This document shows positions 9,125 through 17,944 of a DNA stretch of 64,000 nucleotides, one piece after another. The position numbers and the translations under genes are program-made. The notes below the pieces were generated by a model. That model saw only the letters and a program-made list of their open reading frames with translations, did not search any database and was not told the origin of the DNA. Within the stretch, counting starts at the first letter, position 1. Each line of letters starts with the position of its first letter. The stretch comes from Paraburkholderia hayleyella (GTDB lineage Bacteria; Pseudomonadota; Gammaproteobacteria; Burkholderiales; Burkholderiaceae): the NCBI RefSeq assembly GCF_009455685.1, contig NZ_QPES01000002.1, positions 310,001 through 374,000 of the forward strand. The letters are read 5' to 3'.

Positions 9125-9982
9125 ATGCCGATTCCATCGTCAGTTTCACTTTCGGCTCCCGCGCCTACGGTTAGCCTGGCGTTGTTTACCGATAGCTTGC
9201 GCGCCGCGGGCACCGAGATGTTTTGCGCCACGCTGCTCTCGGCCCTGAACCCGGTGGTTGCGCTAGCCCATTGCACGCTGGTGCGCGTGACGGGCCGGCA
9301 TGCGACGATTGCAGCCACTGCGAGCCTCGAGGCCCAGTCGGATGTGCTGCGGCTGACCGAAGCCTACGTCGCGGGTTATTTTCTGCAAGATCCGCTCGTC
9401 CGCGAACACACCGCTTTGCCTTACTCGTCATGCGGCAGCGTGATGGTGTGTTCTTCGCCCATTGACGCACTCGCTAACACCGACTACCTCGAGCGTTTTT
9501 TCACCCGGCCCGCGATTGCCGACAAGCTGTCCGTTATCGTGCCAGGGCCGGATGCGATTTTGTTCCTGAATCTGTATAAGTCAACGCAGATGGGGTGCTT
9601 CCTGGCCCATGAAAAAACCACGATTACCGCACTCGGCGGTTTTCTCGGCGCCTTGATCGAGACGCATTGCCGTCTCATGGCGCAGCCGGCGGCTAGCTAT
9701 GCCGAGCCGGAACTGCTGCGGCGCTGGCGCACGCTTTTATCGGAGCGCGAAAAAGCCGTCACCTGGCGCCTGGGCTGCGGCGCGACCGCCAAAGCCGTTG
9801 CGGCCATGCTGGCGCTCGCGCCGTCTAGCGTCATCACCTATAAAAAACGCAGCTTCGCCAAGCTGGGCATTGCCCGGCAAAGCGAACTGGTGGCGCTGGT
9901 GGCCCTGCTCGGAGCGGCAGAGCCCGGGCAGGCGGAGCTCACCGCGTGTCTTGCCGCGGCTTCATCTCAGGGTAAGCACTGA
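9125..9982 (+). CDS. LuxR-family transcriptional regulator
   Basis: The C-terminal 65 residues form a LuxR/GerE helix-turn-helix: the LSEREKAVTWRL entry, then a helix-turn-helix ending in SVITYKKRSFAKLGI. The N-terminal ~200 residues have no recognisable autoinducer or receiver motif and may bind a small molecule. The start is uncertain: the ATG at 9125 has no good ribosome binding site, and the frame stays open to a TTG at 9098. It lies 130 bp upstream of the VOC/hydrolase/hydroxylase operon, so it is the likely activator of that operon. This last point is inference. Confidence 0.75.
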   Translation: MPIPSSVSLSAPAPTVSLALFTDSLRAAGTEMFCATLLSALNPVVALAHCTLVRVTGRHATIAATASLEAQSDVLRLTEAYVAGYFLQDPLVREHTALPYSSCGSVMVCSSPIDALANTDYLERFFTRPAIADKLSVIVPGPDAILFLNLYKSTQMGCFLAHEKTTITALGGFLGALIETHCRLMAQPAASYAEPELLRRWRTLLSEREKAVTWRLGCGATAKAVAAMLALAPSSVITYKKRSFAKLGIARQSELVALVALLGAAEPGQAELTACLAAASSQGKH

Positions 9983-10112
9983 GGTCCAAAACGGCCCATG
10001 TCCTCACGGAAGGGGACAGACAGTTTGACGCAGTCTTCCTAGACTAACGCTCCATATCGCCGCGCTTTGTCAGACTCCTAATTTAAAACGCGCGGTGTTT
10101 CTGGAGGCACTG

Positions 10113-10649
10113 ATGTCCGTTCCCCTGTCCCTCGCTGGCGTAGTTCAAGGCCTGCATCATTTCGCGTGGCGTTGCCGCGATGCCGAGCAAACCCGGCATT
10201 TCTACGAAGACATTCTGGGTTTGCCGCTGGTGCACCTGATTCGCAATGATTACGTGCCCAGTACGGGCGAGTATTGCCCCTATGTCCACATCTTCTTTGA
10301 AATGGCGGATGGTGCGTATATCGCCTTCTTTGATCTGGGCGATGACGTCATGGCTGAGCCCTCGCCCAATACCCCCGCCTGGGTGAATCACATTGCGTTG
10401 CGCGTCGATTCTCCCGAGCAGTTGCGCGAGATGAAAGCGCATTTGCAGGCCAACGGGGTCGAGGTGCTGGGTGTCACCGATCACCACATCATCGAATCCA
10501 TCTATTTCTTCGATCCCAATGGTTTCCGGCTTGAGCTGACGACACCCACCGTCAGTACCCAGGTGATGCAGGAGCACGCCAGCGAGGCACATGCCTTGCT
10601 CAATGCGTGGACCGAAGAAAAACATGCCATCCAGACGAGCGCGACATGA
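10113..10649 (+). CDS. VOC-family (glyoxalase/dioxygenase fold) protein
   Basis: This 178-residue protein has two vicinal-oxygen-chelate betaalphabetabetabeta modules. Candidate metal ligands appear in LHHFAWRC, NHIALRV and FRLELTTP. The family includes glyoxalases and ring-cleaving extradiol dioxygenases. Because an alpha/beta hydrolase and an FAD hydroxylase follow, a ring-cleavage or related dioxygenase role is attractive but unproven. The start at 10113 is set by GGAG seven bases upstream; a GTG at 10095 is less likely. Its stop overlaps the next start as ATGA. Confidence 0.75.
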   Translation: MSVPLSLAGVVQGLHHFAWRCRDAEQTRHFYEDILGLPLVHLIRNDYVPSTGEYCPYVHIFFEMADGAYIAFFDLGDDVMAEPSPNTPAWVNHIALRVDSPEQLREMKAHLQANGVEVLGVTDHHIIESIYFFDPNGFRLELTTPTVSTQVMQEHASEAHALLNAWTEEKHAIQTSAT

Positions 10650-11803
10650 CACAACGCATGATTGCGCAACATGAAATGTGCCCATTGCGCCTTGTAGCGA
10701 TCGACGTGCGGCCTGGTGCGACGATGGAAAGCCAGTCGGGCTTGCAGAATTTACGGCCCCGTATTTATGGCGCGCTTGCCGCGCCCAAGGATGACAACCA
10801 TGCGGTGGCTGCGCTGGTGATGCATCCAACCAGCAATTTCATGGGGCATTACCTGCTGCAGCCGCTAGCGGAGCGCGGCATTGCCTGCCTGGGGCTCAAC
10901 TCGCGCTACGCGGGCAACGACGCCATGCTGCTCATGGAGCAGGTCATCCAGGATTTAGGCGCGGGCGTTGCGTGGCTACGCGAACAGGGTTATCGCAAGA
11001 TCGTGTTGATCGGTAACTCGGGCGGGGCGGCGCTGTGCAGTTTTTATCAGGCGCAAGCCGAACAGTTGAGCGCAACCCATTTTGCCGATGGTCTGCCAAC
11101 GCATCTGGTCGCGCAGGATTTGCCGGCGGCCGATGCGCTGATTCTGTCGGCGGCCCATGCGGGACGCGCGCGTCTCATCGAGCAGTGGCTCGATCCTTCC
11201 GTGATCGACGAAGACGATCCACTCGCCACGGATCCGCAATGGGACCTGTATCGCAGCTTGAGTACGCCGTTTACCGCCGAGTTCGTCAGCGCTTTTCGCG
11301 CCGCGCAGCGCGCACGCCGCGAACGCATCGAACAATGGGTGCTGCAGCGCTTGCGTCTGTTGCGTGCCACGCCGCAAGGGCCGCAAGACCAGACGTTTCT
11401 CGTCTACCGCACGCATGCGGACCCGCGCTTTCTCGACCTCACGCTCGATGCCAACGATCGCGCCGCAGGCTCGATCTGGGGCGATCCGCGCACGGTCAAC
11501 TATGCCGCCAACGCAATGGGGCGCTTTAACACGCTGCGTTCATGGTTGTCGCAATGGTCATCGCGTTCGCTGGCCGATGGCCCGGACAATCTCGCGCGCA
11601 CTCAGGTTCCTGTGTTGCTGATGACCCATACCGCTGACGGCTCGACCTTCCCCAGCACCGCGGCGGCCTGGCGTGCCGCTGCGCCCGGGCGGCTGACGGA
11701 AGTCGCAGTCAAGGGCGGCAACCATTACCTGTCGGGACAGCCCGACCTGGTGCGGCTGAGCGCCGACACCTTCCATGACTGGATTGGCACGCATCTGCGC
11801 TGA
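10646..11803 (+). CDS. alpha/beta hydrolase
   Basis: This 385-residue hydrolase is read from an ATG that overlaps the preceding stop. The nucleophile elbow is IGNSGGAAL, and a late histidine sits in GGNHYLSGQ. Such enzymes next to VOC proteins often hydrolyse ring-fission products or esters. The middle of the protein (roughly residues 180-300) is a helical insertion rich in charged residues. The exact substrate cannot be read from sequence. It belongs to the operon 10113-15423. Confidence 0.75.
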   Translation: MTQRMIAQHEMCPLRLVAIDVRPGATMESQSGLQNLRPRIYGALAAPKDDNHAVAALVMHPTSNFMGHYLLQPLAERGIACLGLNSRYAGNDAMLLMEQVIQDLGAGVAWLREQGYRKIVLIGNSGGAALCSFYQAQAEQLSATHFADGLPTHLVAQDLPAADALILSAAHAGRARLIEQWLDPSVIDEDDPLATDPQWDLYRSLSTPFTAEFVSAFRAAQRARRERIEQWVLQRLRLLRATPQGPQDQTFLVYRTHADPRFLDLTLDANDRAAGSIWGDPRTVNYAANAMGRFNTLRSWLSQWSSRSLADGPDNLARTQVPVLLMTHTADGSTFPSTAAAWRAAAPGRLTEVAVKGGNHYLSGQPDLVRLSADTFHDWIGTHLR

Positions 11804-11831
11804 GACGGTTTGAATCTGTAAGGAGACACCT

Positions 11832-13598
11832 ATGATCGAAGCCATTGGGCCGTTTCGCTACGAACGGTTTACTTCGCCGTTGCCCGCGCTTGAGGGCGGC
11901 CATGAACAGCGCGAGTGCCCGCATACCGTGGCGATTGCCGGCGGCGGCCCGGTTGGGCTGGCGTTAGCGCTTGGCCTGGCGCGCCAGGGCGTGGCGTCGG
12001 TGGTGCTTGAAGCCGACGATACGGTTTGCATGGGCAGCCGCGCGGCCTGCATTTCGCGCCGCAGCCTGCAAATCCTCGAGCGCCTGGGCGTGCTGGACGT
12101 GGTGCTGGCAAAAGGTCTGGCATGGGCCGCGGGGCGCAGTTTTTATCAGCAAGATGAAGTGTTCTGCTTCAGGATGCCTCACGACGACACGCAAAAACTG
12201 CCGCCGATGATCAACTTGCAGCAGTACTACATCGAGCAGTTTCTGGTCGATGAAATCACCCGGCACTACGCGGACAAGGTCGAGATCCGCTGGGGCACGA
12301 AGGTTACCGCGCTGACGCAAAAACCCGATGGCGTGGTGCTGGAGGTGTGCCAGAACGGCACCTCCTACACGCTGGAGGCCGCATGGCTGGCGGCCTGCGA
12401 TGGGGGACAGAGTTTCGTGCGCAAAGCACTGGGGCTGGCGCTGAGCGGCACGGCTTACGAAGGCAAGTACGTGATTGTCGATATCGAAGCCGATCTGCCT
12501 GACCCGGTGGAGCGCCGCGCCTGGTTCGATCCGCCTTCGAACCCCGGCTGGACCATGCTGATGCATTGCCAGCCGGACAACCTGTGGCGCCTGGATTACC
12601 AGGTGCCTGACGATACCGATATCGACGCGGCCCTGACACCCGAAGCAGTCACCCCTTATATCGAACGCCAACTGGCGATGACAGGCCATGCGCACCGGCC
12701 CTGGAAGCTGGTCTGGACGAGTGCTTATCGAGCGGGTGCGATGTCGCTGGAGCACTACCGTCATGGCCGCATCCTGTTTGCGGGCAACGCGGCCCATGCG
12801 ATGCCGATCTTCGGCGTACGCGGGCTCAATTCGGGCTTCGACGATGTGGACAATCTGACGTGGAAGCTCGTGGCGGTGATTCAGGGGTGGGGCGCTGACG
12901 CCTTGCTCGACAGTTATTCGAGTGAGCGGGTGCAGGCTTTTCACGTGAATGCGGCGAGCGCGAAGCGCAGCACCGAATTCATGGCGCCTCCCTCACGGGG
13001 TTATGCGCTGATGCGTGAAGCGGCGCTGTCGCTGGCGGGGCAGCATCGGCAGATTGCCAAACTCGTCAATCCACGGCAAACCAGCGCGATCCAGTATGTC
13101 GATTCGCCGCTGTCCTATCAGGGTGAGCCACGTGACCGGATCGATCCGGCCTCGGCGGTGCCGCGTTTGGCACCCGGCCAGGTCATGCCGGATGTGCCGG
13201 TGTCGGGCATCCGCGATGAGGCATTTTTATCGGATACACTGGGCGCTTATTTTACGTTAATGGTTTTTGGCGATGCGCCAGACCACGGCTTCGTGTTCGA
13301 TGATGTGCTCGCCGTGCCGTTGCAGGTGGTGCAGGTCTGGCTACACCCAGGTGAGCCGCATGGCAGGGCGATTGCCGGTGCGAGCCGCTTCATTGTCGAT
13401 ACGGGGCAGGTGTTGTCGAGGGATTATGGTGTCTGTCGCGGCGATGCCTGGCTGATTCGCCCTGATGGCCATCTGTGCGCGCTGTGGTATGCCCCCACTG
13501 TTTCGCAGGTAGAGGCCGCGTTGGCCCAGGCCTGCGGCTATGGGCCAGCATCCCGGCTCAAACCTGTTCAACCGGAGACCCCCCATGCCTACGCTTAA
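11832..13598 (+). CDS. FAD-dependent aromatic hydroxylase
   Basis: This is a 588-residue class A flavoprotein monooxygenase. It has the FAD Rossmann motif AGGGPVG at residues 36-42, a central CDGGQSFVRKALGL segment corresponding to the DG motif, and GNAAHAMPIFGVRGLNSGFDD, the third FAD-binding motif. Relatives such as MhpA and phenol/resorcinol hydroxylases insert oxygen into phenolic rings using NAD(P)H. TAAGGAGAC precedes the ATG. With the VOC protein and hydrolase it suggests a hydroxylation, cleavage and hydrolysis route for an unidentified aromatic. The C-terminal ~170 residues resemble the thioredoxin-like tail of this family. Confidence 0.85.
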   Translation: MIEAIGPFRYERFTSPLPALEGGHEQRECPHTVAIAGGGPVGLALALGLARQGVASVVLEADDTVCMGSRAACISRRSLQILERLGVLDVVLAKGLAWAAGRSFYQQDEVFCFRMPHDDTQKLPPMINLQQYYIEQFLVDEITRHYADKVEIRWGTKVTALTQKPDGVVLEVCQNGTSYTLEAAWLAACDGGQSFVRKALGLALSGTAYEGKYVIVDIEADLPDPVERRAWFDPPSNPGWTMLMHCQPDNLWRLDYQVPDDTDIDAALTPEAVTPYIERQLAMTGHAHRPWKLVWTSAYRAGAMSLEHYRHGRILFAGNAAHAMPIFGVRGLNSGFDDVDNLTWKLVAVIQGWGADALLDSYSSERVQAFHVNAASAKRSTEFMAPPSRGYALMREAALSLAGQHRQIAKLVNPRQTSAIQYVDSPLSYQGEPRDRIDPASAVPRLAPGQVMPDVPVSGIRDEAFLSDTLGAYFTLMVFGDAPDHGFVFDDVLAVPLQVVQVWLHPGEPHGRAIAGASRFIVDTGQVLSRDYGVCRGDAWLIRPDGHLCALWYAPTVSQVEAALAQACGYGPASRLKPVQPETPHAYA

Positions 13599-13794
13599 CG
13601 ATGATGAACGCGATATGTTGTATGGCGCCTGCTGCGAGGCGATCAGCGCGGTTGGACGCGAGCGCGAAAGCCTGATGCTGGCGCGGCTTGCATTGTTGCT
13701 TTTCGAGGAGGTGGGTGACCCGGTGCGTTGCGAGGCGGCGTTGCGCGCCGCGAGCGACAGCGTGCCGCAGCCGAGCCTTTCCAGCCATCAGTGA
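13585..13794 (+). CDS. DUF2783-type small protein
   Basis: This 69-residue acidic, helical protein begins at an ATG that overlaps the end of the hydroxylase gene by 14 bp. It resembles the DUF2783 family, which I recall as usually encoded next to FAD-dependent hydroxylases. No catalytic motif is visible. The overlap and conserved neighbourhood suggest an accessory or stabilising partner of the hydroxylase. Confidence 0.65.
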   Translation: MPTLNDDERDMLYGACCEAISAVGRERESLMLARLALLLFEEVGDPVRCEAALRAASDSVPQPSLSSHQ

Positions 13795-13909
13795 TTAGCC
13801 GTTAGTGATTGGCGGGCGCCAGGGGGAGGGGGTCGGTACTCCGTATTCGGTACTCGCCTTTAAGGCGTGACCCATCCCCCTCATGCTCCACCTTTTTACC
13901 CGTTGTCTA

Positions 13910-13965
13910 TTGCCCACTGCTTATTACCCACTGCTCATTACCCACTGCTCATTACCCACTCCTCC
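13910..13965. repeat. 14-bp tandem repeat, four copies
   Basis: Four tandem copies of a 14-base unit (TTACCCACTGCTCA, with the first and last copies diverged) lie between the DUF2783 gene and the permease. Further degenerate copies of the TTACCCA core follow to about 13990. The frame stays open through the repeat but the permease start is placed after it. Confidence 0.85.
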
Positions 13966-14058
13966 ACTACTCGTTACCCATCATTCACCACACCAAGGCA
14001 CGGACTCAAAGAAAGTCCTGCCCACCGGATTGATTCCGCTAAAGAGAGAGACCTCCCC

Positions 14059-15423
14059 ATGTCAGCCCGATCGCCTCGCTCCACCTCCCCACGCCGCCCC
14101 TCACCGCCCCAACTGGACGATCACGCGCTTTACCGCAAGGTGACGCTCCGGATCGTGCCGTTTCTCTTCGTCGCGTACATCGTCGCGTTTCTCGACCGCA
14201 TCAACATTGGTTTTGCGCAATTGCAGATGAAGGGTGACCTTGGCTTTAGCGATGCGGTCTATGGCTTGGGGGCGGGTGTGTTTTTTCTGGGCTACGTTCT
14301 TTTCGAGGTGCCGAGCAATTTACTGCTGCAACGAATCGGCGCGCGCCGCACCTTCATTCGCATCATGGTGGGCTGGGGGCTGATTTCGGCATCGATCGCC
14401 TTTGTTAAAACGCCGTCGATGCTTTATCTGCTGCGTTTTTTGCTGGGCGTTTTCGAAGCCGGATTCTTCCCCGGCATCATTTTGTATCTGACCTACTGGT
14501 TTCCTGCATCGCGGCGGGCGACGGTCACCTCCTGGCTTTTTGTCGCGGTGGCCGTGGCTGGCGTGCTCGGCGGGATCGTGTCCGGCACGATCATGGAATA
14601 CGCCGCAGGCCTGTTTGGGCTGGCGGGATGGCAATGGATGTTCATCATCGAAGGTTTGCCTGCTGCCTTGTTAGGGGCGGCGGCGTGGTGGCTGCTGCAA
14701 GACCATCCGTCCAGTGCCCGCTGGCTGTCCGACGCGGAAAAAGCCCGTCTGCAGCAAGTGCTGGCAGACGACCAGGCGGCGCGCCGCCATGCCGTCTCGG
14801 GTTCATTTGCTGAGGCTTTGCGCAATCCCCGGGTCTATCTGCTGGCAGTGGTGTACTTCACGCTGAATTGCGGCACGATGGCGCTCAGCTTCTGGTTGCC
14901 CGCGATGATTAAAAGTGCCGGCGTGACGGGCGTGTTTCAGGTGGGGCTGTATAGCGCGATTCCGTATGGTCTCGGCGCGTTGGGCATCGTGCTGATCTCG
15001 CGTCACTCGGATCGCCATCAGGAGCGGCGCGGTCACTATGCCGCGTGCACGGTGGGAGCAGGTCTGGTGTTTTTCGCCCTTGGGTCTGTGACGGCTAGCC
15101 TGCCTGTGACGATGGTGCTGCTGAGTCTCGCCGTGATGCTGACATTTGGCTCCTTGCCGGTGTTCTGGTCGATTCCGCAAGATTATTTGTCGGGCACGGG
15201 CGCTGCGGTGGGCATTGCGCTGATTAGCAGTCTGGGACAGCTCGGCAGTTTTTTTAGTCCGACGCTGATCGGTTTGATCAAAACGGCAACGGGGCGCATG
15301 GATAACGGCTTGTATCTGCTGGCGTTGCTGCTGGTGGCAGGCGGGATGTTGCTGTATTTCGCGCTGGACGAACGGCGGACCGGAACGAAGCAAGCGAAAC
15401 TGGGGAGATTGAATGCCCGCTAG
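14059..15423 (+). CDS. MFS transporter, ACS family
   Basis: This 454-residue permease has about 12 membrane segments. Hallmarks of the anion:cation symporter branch include FLDRINIGFAQLQM, FEVPSNLLLQRIGARR and RFLLGVFEAGFFPG, shared with the permeases at 4162 and 59820. The ATG at 14059 follows an AAAGAGAGAG purine tract. The open frame extends about 64 codons upstream through a tandem repeat that is not protein-like. It is separated from the DUF2783 gene by 264 bp and probably imports the aromatic acid handled by the upstream enzymes. Confidence 0.88.
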   Translation: MSARSPRSTSPRRPSPPQLDDHALYRKVTLRIVPFLFVAYIVAFLDRINIGFAQLQMKGDLGFSDAVYGLGAGVFFLGYVLFEVPSNLLLQRIGARRTFIRIMVGWGLISASIAFVKTPSMLYLLRFLLGVFEAGFFPGIILYLTYWFPASRRATVTSWLFVAVAVAGVLGGIVSGTIMEYAAGLFGLAGWQWMFIIEGLPAALLGAAAWWLLQDHPSSARWLSDAEKARLQQVLADDQAARRHAVSGSFAEALRNPRVYLLAVVYFTLNCGTMALSFWLPAMIKSAGVTGVFQVGLYSAIPYGLGALGIVLISRHSDRHQERRGHYAACTVGAGLVFFALGSVTASLPVTMVLLSLAVMLTFGSLPVFWSIPQDYLSGTGAAVGIALISSLGQLGSFFSPTLIGLIKTATGRMDNGLYLLALLLVAGGMLLYFALDERRTGTKQAKLGRLNAR

Positions 15424-15434
15424 GGGGCGCCAGT

Positions 15435-15480
15435 ATCGCGGCATCGCGGCATCGTGGCATCGTGATATCGCGGTATCGGC
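15435..15480. repeat. 8-bp tandem repeat
   Basis: Nearly six tandem copies of ATCGCGGC, with point differences in the later copies, lie between the convergent permease and VirK-like genes. Confidence 0.85.
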
Positions 15481-15582
15481 TGCCGGTGGCATACGGGCAT
15501 CGATGCGCTGGTGAAGTTTTGCGAGGTGAGGGGGCATGCGGACAACTTCTGTCGCCCGTCAGCCCCCTTCCTTAACGCTCCC

Positions 15583-16608
15583 TTAATAAACCAGGTCGAT
15601 GCAGAAAGCCGGTGCCGTGGGTTCTTGCCGGCCTGGTTTAGGTTCATCGTGGAGTTCGCCGGTCGATAAATGCCCGGCATTCTGGCCGTCAGTCACCGGC
15701 TCCGTGATGCGTCTTCTTCCCGACGGTTCCTGGCTCAGGCTTGCCTGAATCTGCTTTAAGATCTCCGCGATCAAAGCCTGTTTTCGCCGGAACGCGGCCC
15801 GCCGGTTAGACGGTACATCGCTGATTTCCCGATGATGCATGGCGCAGGGCAGGATGAAACGATCGCCCGATTCCACGCCACCCAGCTCACGCCAGAAGGC
15901 GTCGTAATCAGCGTAAAAGCCTTTGTCACGGATGTTTGAGACGTGCGAGTGTTTCGCCACAGCCGCGAGCACCGGGATGCGGAGTAAACGGCACAACTCG
16001 CAAAGCGCTTCCATCACGGCGGCTTTAGGACGAAGGCCATGACACGCTTTCGTCGCGTCACGGACCGCATCCCGATCCACTCCGGCGGGCCCTTGTAGGC
16101 CGCCAATCAAAAGCGTCCACGAACGTGTCTTTGCCGAGGGCTCAATACTGACCGTGGCCCAGGCAAGATCGATCCCAGTCTGCTGGTCCATCCACGCCAT
16201 TGTCAGCAAGCCTTCCCGCCAGCATCGCATGGGTTCGCGCAGAACGATCCTGTATGCAGGCGTCGACGCCAGGAAAACCGATTCACCCTGCAGATAAATG
16301 CGCTCCGTGAGCGCTCGGCCCAGCATCTGCTCCACGGCCGCATAATGCCCGGAAATCAGCCTTGCCCGATTGCGGGCCGGCATGTTCGCCTGGCCAAAAC
16401 GATGGAATGGCTTTTCTGCAAAGCGCCGGTTGCGAATAGCGAGATCCACCAATAACGATTGCGTGCTTAACGCCTGAAACCAGAACCATGCTGCGCGTGG
16501 ATAGATTGTGGAATACAGCAGAATCCGCCATCTGCGGAAAATGGCCTTCGCATTCATCCCAGGGATGAATTTTCGAAGTAGCGTGTATGCGTTTAAATAT
16601 CTCTTCAT
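15583..16608 (-). CDS. VirK/YbjX family protein (DUF535)
   Basis: This 341-residue protein is recognisable as DUF535 from its RNRRFAEKPFHRF, LVDLAIRNRR, TIGGLQG-like (LIGGLQGPAG) and SNIRDKGFYADYDAFW segments. Relatives include Shigella VirK and E. coli YbjX, linked to envelope function and resistance to cationic peptides; their biochemistry is unsettled. The ATG at 16608 matches the usual family start (MKRYLNAY); a TTG at 16662 would add 18 residues. The ribosome binding site is weak. The C-terminal ~60 residues are polar and probably disordered. Confidence 0.8.
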   Translation of the reverse strand: MKRYLNAYTLLRKFIPGMNAKAIFRRWRILLYSTIYPRAAWFWFQALSTQSLLVDLAIRNRRFAEKPFHRFGQANMPARNRARLISGHYAAVEQMLGRALTERIYLQGESVFLASTPAYRIVLREPMRCWREGLLTMAWMDQQTGIDLAWATVSIEPSAKTRSWTLLIGGLQGPAGVDRDAVRDATKACHGLRPKAAVMEALCELCRLLRIPVLAAVAKHSHVSNIRDKGFYADYDAFWRELGGVESGDRFILPCAMHHREISDVPSNRRAAFRRKQALIAEILKQIQASLSQEPSGRRRITEPVTDGQNAGHLSTGELHDEPKPGRQEPTAPAFCIDLVY

Positions 16609-16839
16609 CAGATCAGCCCAACTCAACCCAAGCCAACAGCGGGATGACGCCTGCGATGCCAAAGACGCGTGTTGTATCAGCCCAGGATTGGGTCATCCTC
16701 AACATCCGGCGAAAACAATTTTTACTTTCGTATGTATTCGTAACCTGCTGCAAAAACCGATAACGGCTATACGGTTCGCGCAGATTGTACGTCAGAATAT
16801 TAGGACGTTTTAAGAAAAAGACTTGCTTAAAAATTCAAT

Positions 16840-16867
16840 TTGAGATTTGCAAATTTATCGATATAAA
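16840..16867 (+). promoter_or_regulatory. predicted sigma70-type promoter
   Basis: TTGAGA at 16840-16845 and TATAAA at 16862-16867 are separated by 16 bases, close to the bacterial -35/-10 consensus. Transcription would begin near 16874 and run toward the terminator at about 17100. The prediction is by eye only. Confidence 0.4.
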
Positions 16868-16873
16868 CATCGC

Positions 16874-17104
16874 GGAAAAAACATGAACCTATGAGGCAAA
16901 TGTCGTGTGGGAACTTGGCATCGGACGTGTGAATGTGTTTCCTTCCTTTTTTCTTTTTTGTTTTCTGAAACGATCCCGATAGACGTCGAGCTAAAACCGG
17001 AAAACCTGAAGTCCCATCGCCGAAGTATTTCGCAATCGCGTTGCAAAACAGATGCCGTGTTATCTGTGCGTTCACGAATCCAGCCAGGTAACACGGCGTT
17101 TTTC
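16874..17104 (+). ncRNA. candidate intergenic small RNA
   Basis: The interval between the predicted promoter and an orphan intrinsic terminator is about 230 bases and has no convincing ORF; the only short frames are MNL and a 13-codon ATG frame without a ribosome binding site. It ends in a 9-bp stem followed by TTTTTCTTTTGTTTTC, the kind of U-rich tail used by Hfq-bound sRNAs. It could instead be the long 5' leader of the H-NS gene if the hairpin does not terminate. Confidence 0.3.
17054..17104 (+). terminator. orphan rho-independent terminator
   Basis: A perfect 9-bp stem (17054-17062 with 17089-17097) carries a 26-base loop and is followed by a T-rich tract from 17099. No plus-strand gene precedes it, so it would end an unannotated transcript or attenuate one reading into the H-NS gene 130 bp downstream. 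Confidence 0.55.
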
Positions 17105-17236
17105 TTTTGTTTTCATGTTTCTTAAATCTGCTTGCCCAGGTTATCCTGAAAATGCCCAAATATTGAGATATCGGTGGCCTGTATGTAAGAGGTCTGACAG
17201 GCCTGATGTTTCGGTCATTTTTTAAGGAGGTTCACC

Positions 17237-17944
17237 GTGAGCGTGCTTGATCAAATCCAGAGTCGTATCAGGAAGTTGCAGCAACAGGCCGAATCGATTA
17301 TTGCCAAACAGGCTTCTAGCGTACTCAACGATATCCGCGCGTTGATGGAGCGACACGGTTTGACGACTGCGGATATTGATGCGCATGCTGCCGTTGGCAC
17401 ACGCAAGGGCCGCGCGCAAAAGCCGAAAGGTGCAAAAGTCGTTCACGCGAAGGGCAAGTTGCCACCCAAGTACCGCGATCCGAAAACCGGCGCGACCTGG
17501 AGCGGCCATGCTCGTCCACCCGAATGGATCAAGCAGGCGAAAGACCGGACGGTTTTTCTGATTAATGGTGCTGGGGCGACTGCTTCGGTTGTTTCCGCTA
17601 AAGCGTCCGGTAAAAAAGCAGCGGTGCATAAGCGCAACGCAAAGAAAGCCGCGAGTTCCGGTGCCGTGGCCACACCGCATTCCGCTGCAAAACAGCCAAA
17701 GAAAAAGCGCGTGGCAGAGAAAAAGGCAGCCGTAGACAAGATCGCAGCAAAGAAGACAGCGGCAAAGAAGACAGCGGCAAAGAAGACAGCAGCAAAGAAG
17801 ACAGCAGCAAAGAAGACAGCAGCAAAGAAGACAGCGGCAAAGAAGACAGCGGCAAAGAAGACGGCGGCAAAGAAGACGGCGGCAAAGAAGACAGCGGCAA
17901 AGAAAGCTGGCATGAGCAAGACGTCTTTGACTCAAACCCCATAA
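17237..17944 (+). CDS. H-NS family nucleoid protein with Lys/Ala-repeat tail
   Basis: This 235-residue DNA-binding protein starts at GTG, six bases after AAGGAGG. Residues 1-50 form the coiled-coil oligomerisation region. The C-terminal DNA-binding motif of H-NS appears as KYRDPKTGATWSGHARPPEWI at about residues 78-98. It is followed by a long basic tail, including ten AAKKT pentapeptides plus one AAKKA, resembling the tail of histone H1. Such tails occur in some Burkholderia H-NS relatives. It probably compacts DNA or silences A+T-rich genes. The repeat array may vary in length between strains. Confidence 0.88.
   Translation: MSVLDQIQSRIRKLQQQAESIIAKQASSVLNDIRALMERHGLTTADIDAHAAVGTRKGRAQKPKGAKVVHAKGKLPPKYRDPKTGATWSGHARPPEWIKQAKDRTVFLINGAGATASVVSAKASGKKAAVHKRNAKKAASSGAVATPHSAAKQPKKKRVAEKKAAVDKIAAKKTAAKKTAAKKTAAKKTAAKKTAAKKTAAKKTAAKKTAAKKTAAKKTAAKKAGMSKTSLTQTP
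17743..17904. repeat. 15-bp in-frame tandem repeat in the H-NS gene
   Basis: Eleven consecutive units of about 15 bases, each centred on GCAAAGAAGAC, encode the AAKKT repeats. Units differ only at the third base of the alanine codons (GCA/GCG) and in ACA/ACG. Being a multiple of three, copy-number change keeps the frame. Confidence 0.92.

Larger units (their letters stand above)
16609..17236. other. AT-rich gap between virK-like and H-NS genes
   Basis: This 628-base divergent gap is clearly richer in A+T than its surroundings. It contains a good sigma70-like promoter at 16840-16867 and an orphan terminator-like hairpin at 17054-17104, both on the plus strand. Together they could delimit a small RNA. 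No ORF with a ribosome binding site lies between them. Confidence 0.6.

Noticed and set aside
17743..17904. regular repeats considered as a CRISPR array
   Set aside because: Units are contiguous 15-bp in-frame coding repeats with no unique spacers; the other tandem arrays in the window also lack spacers.
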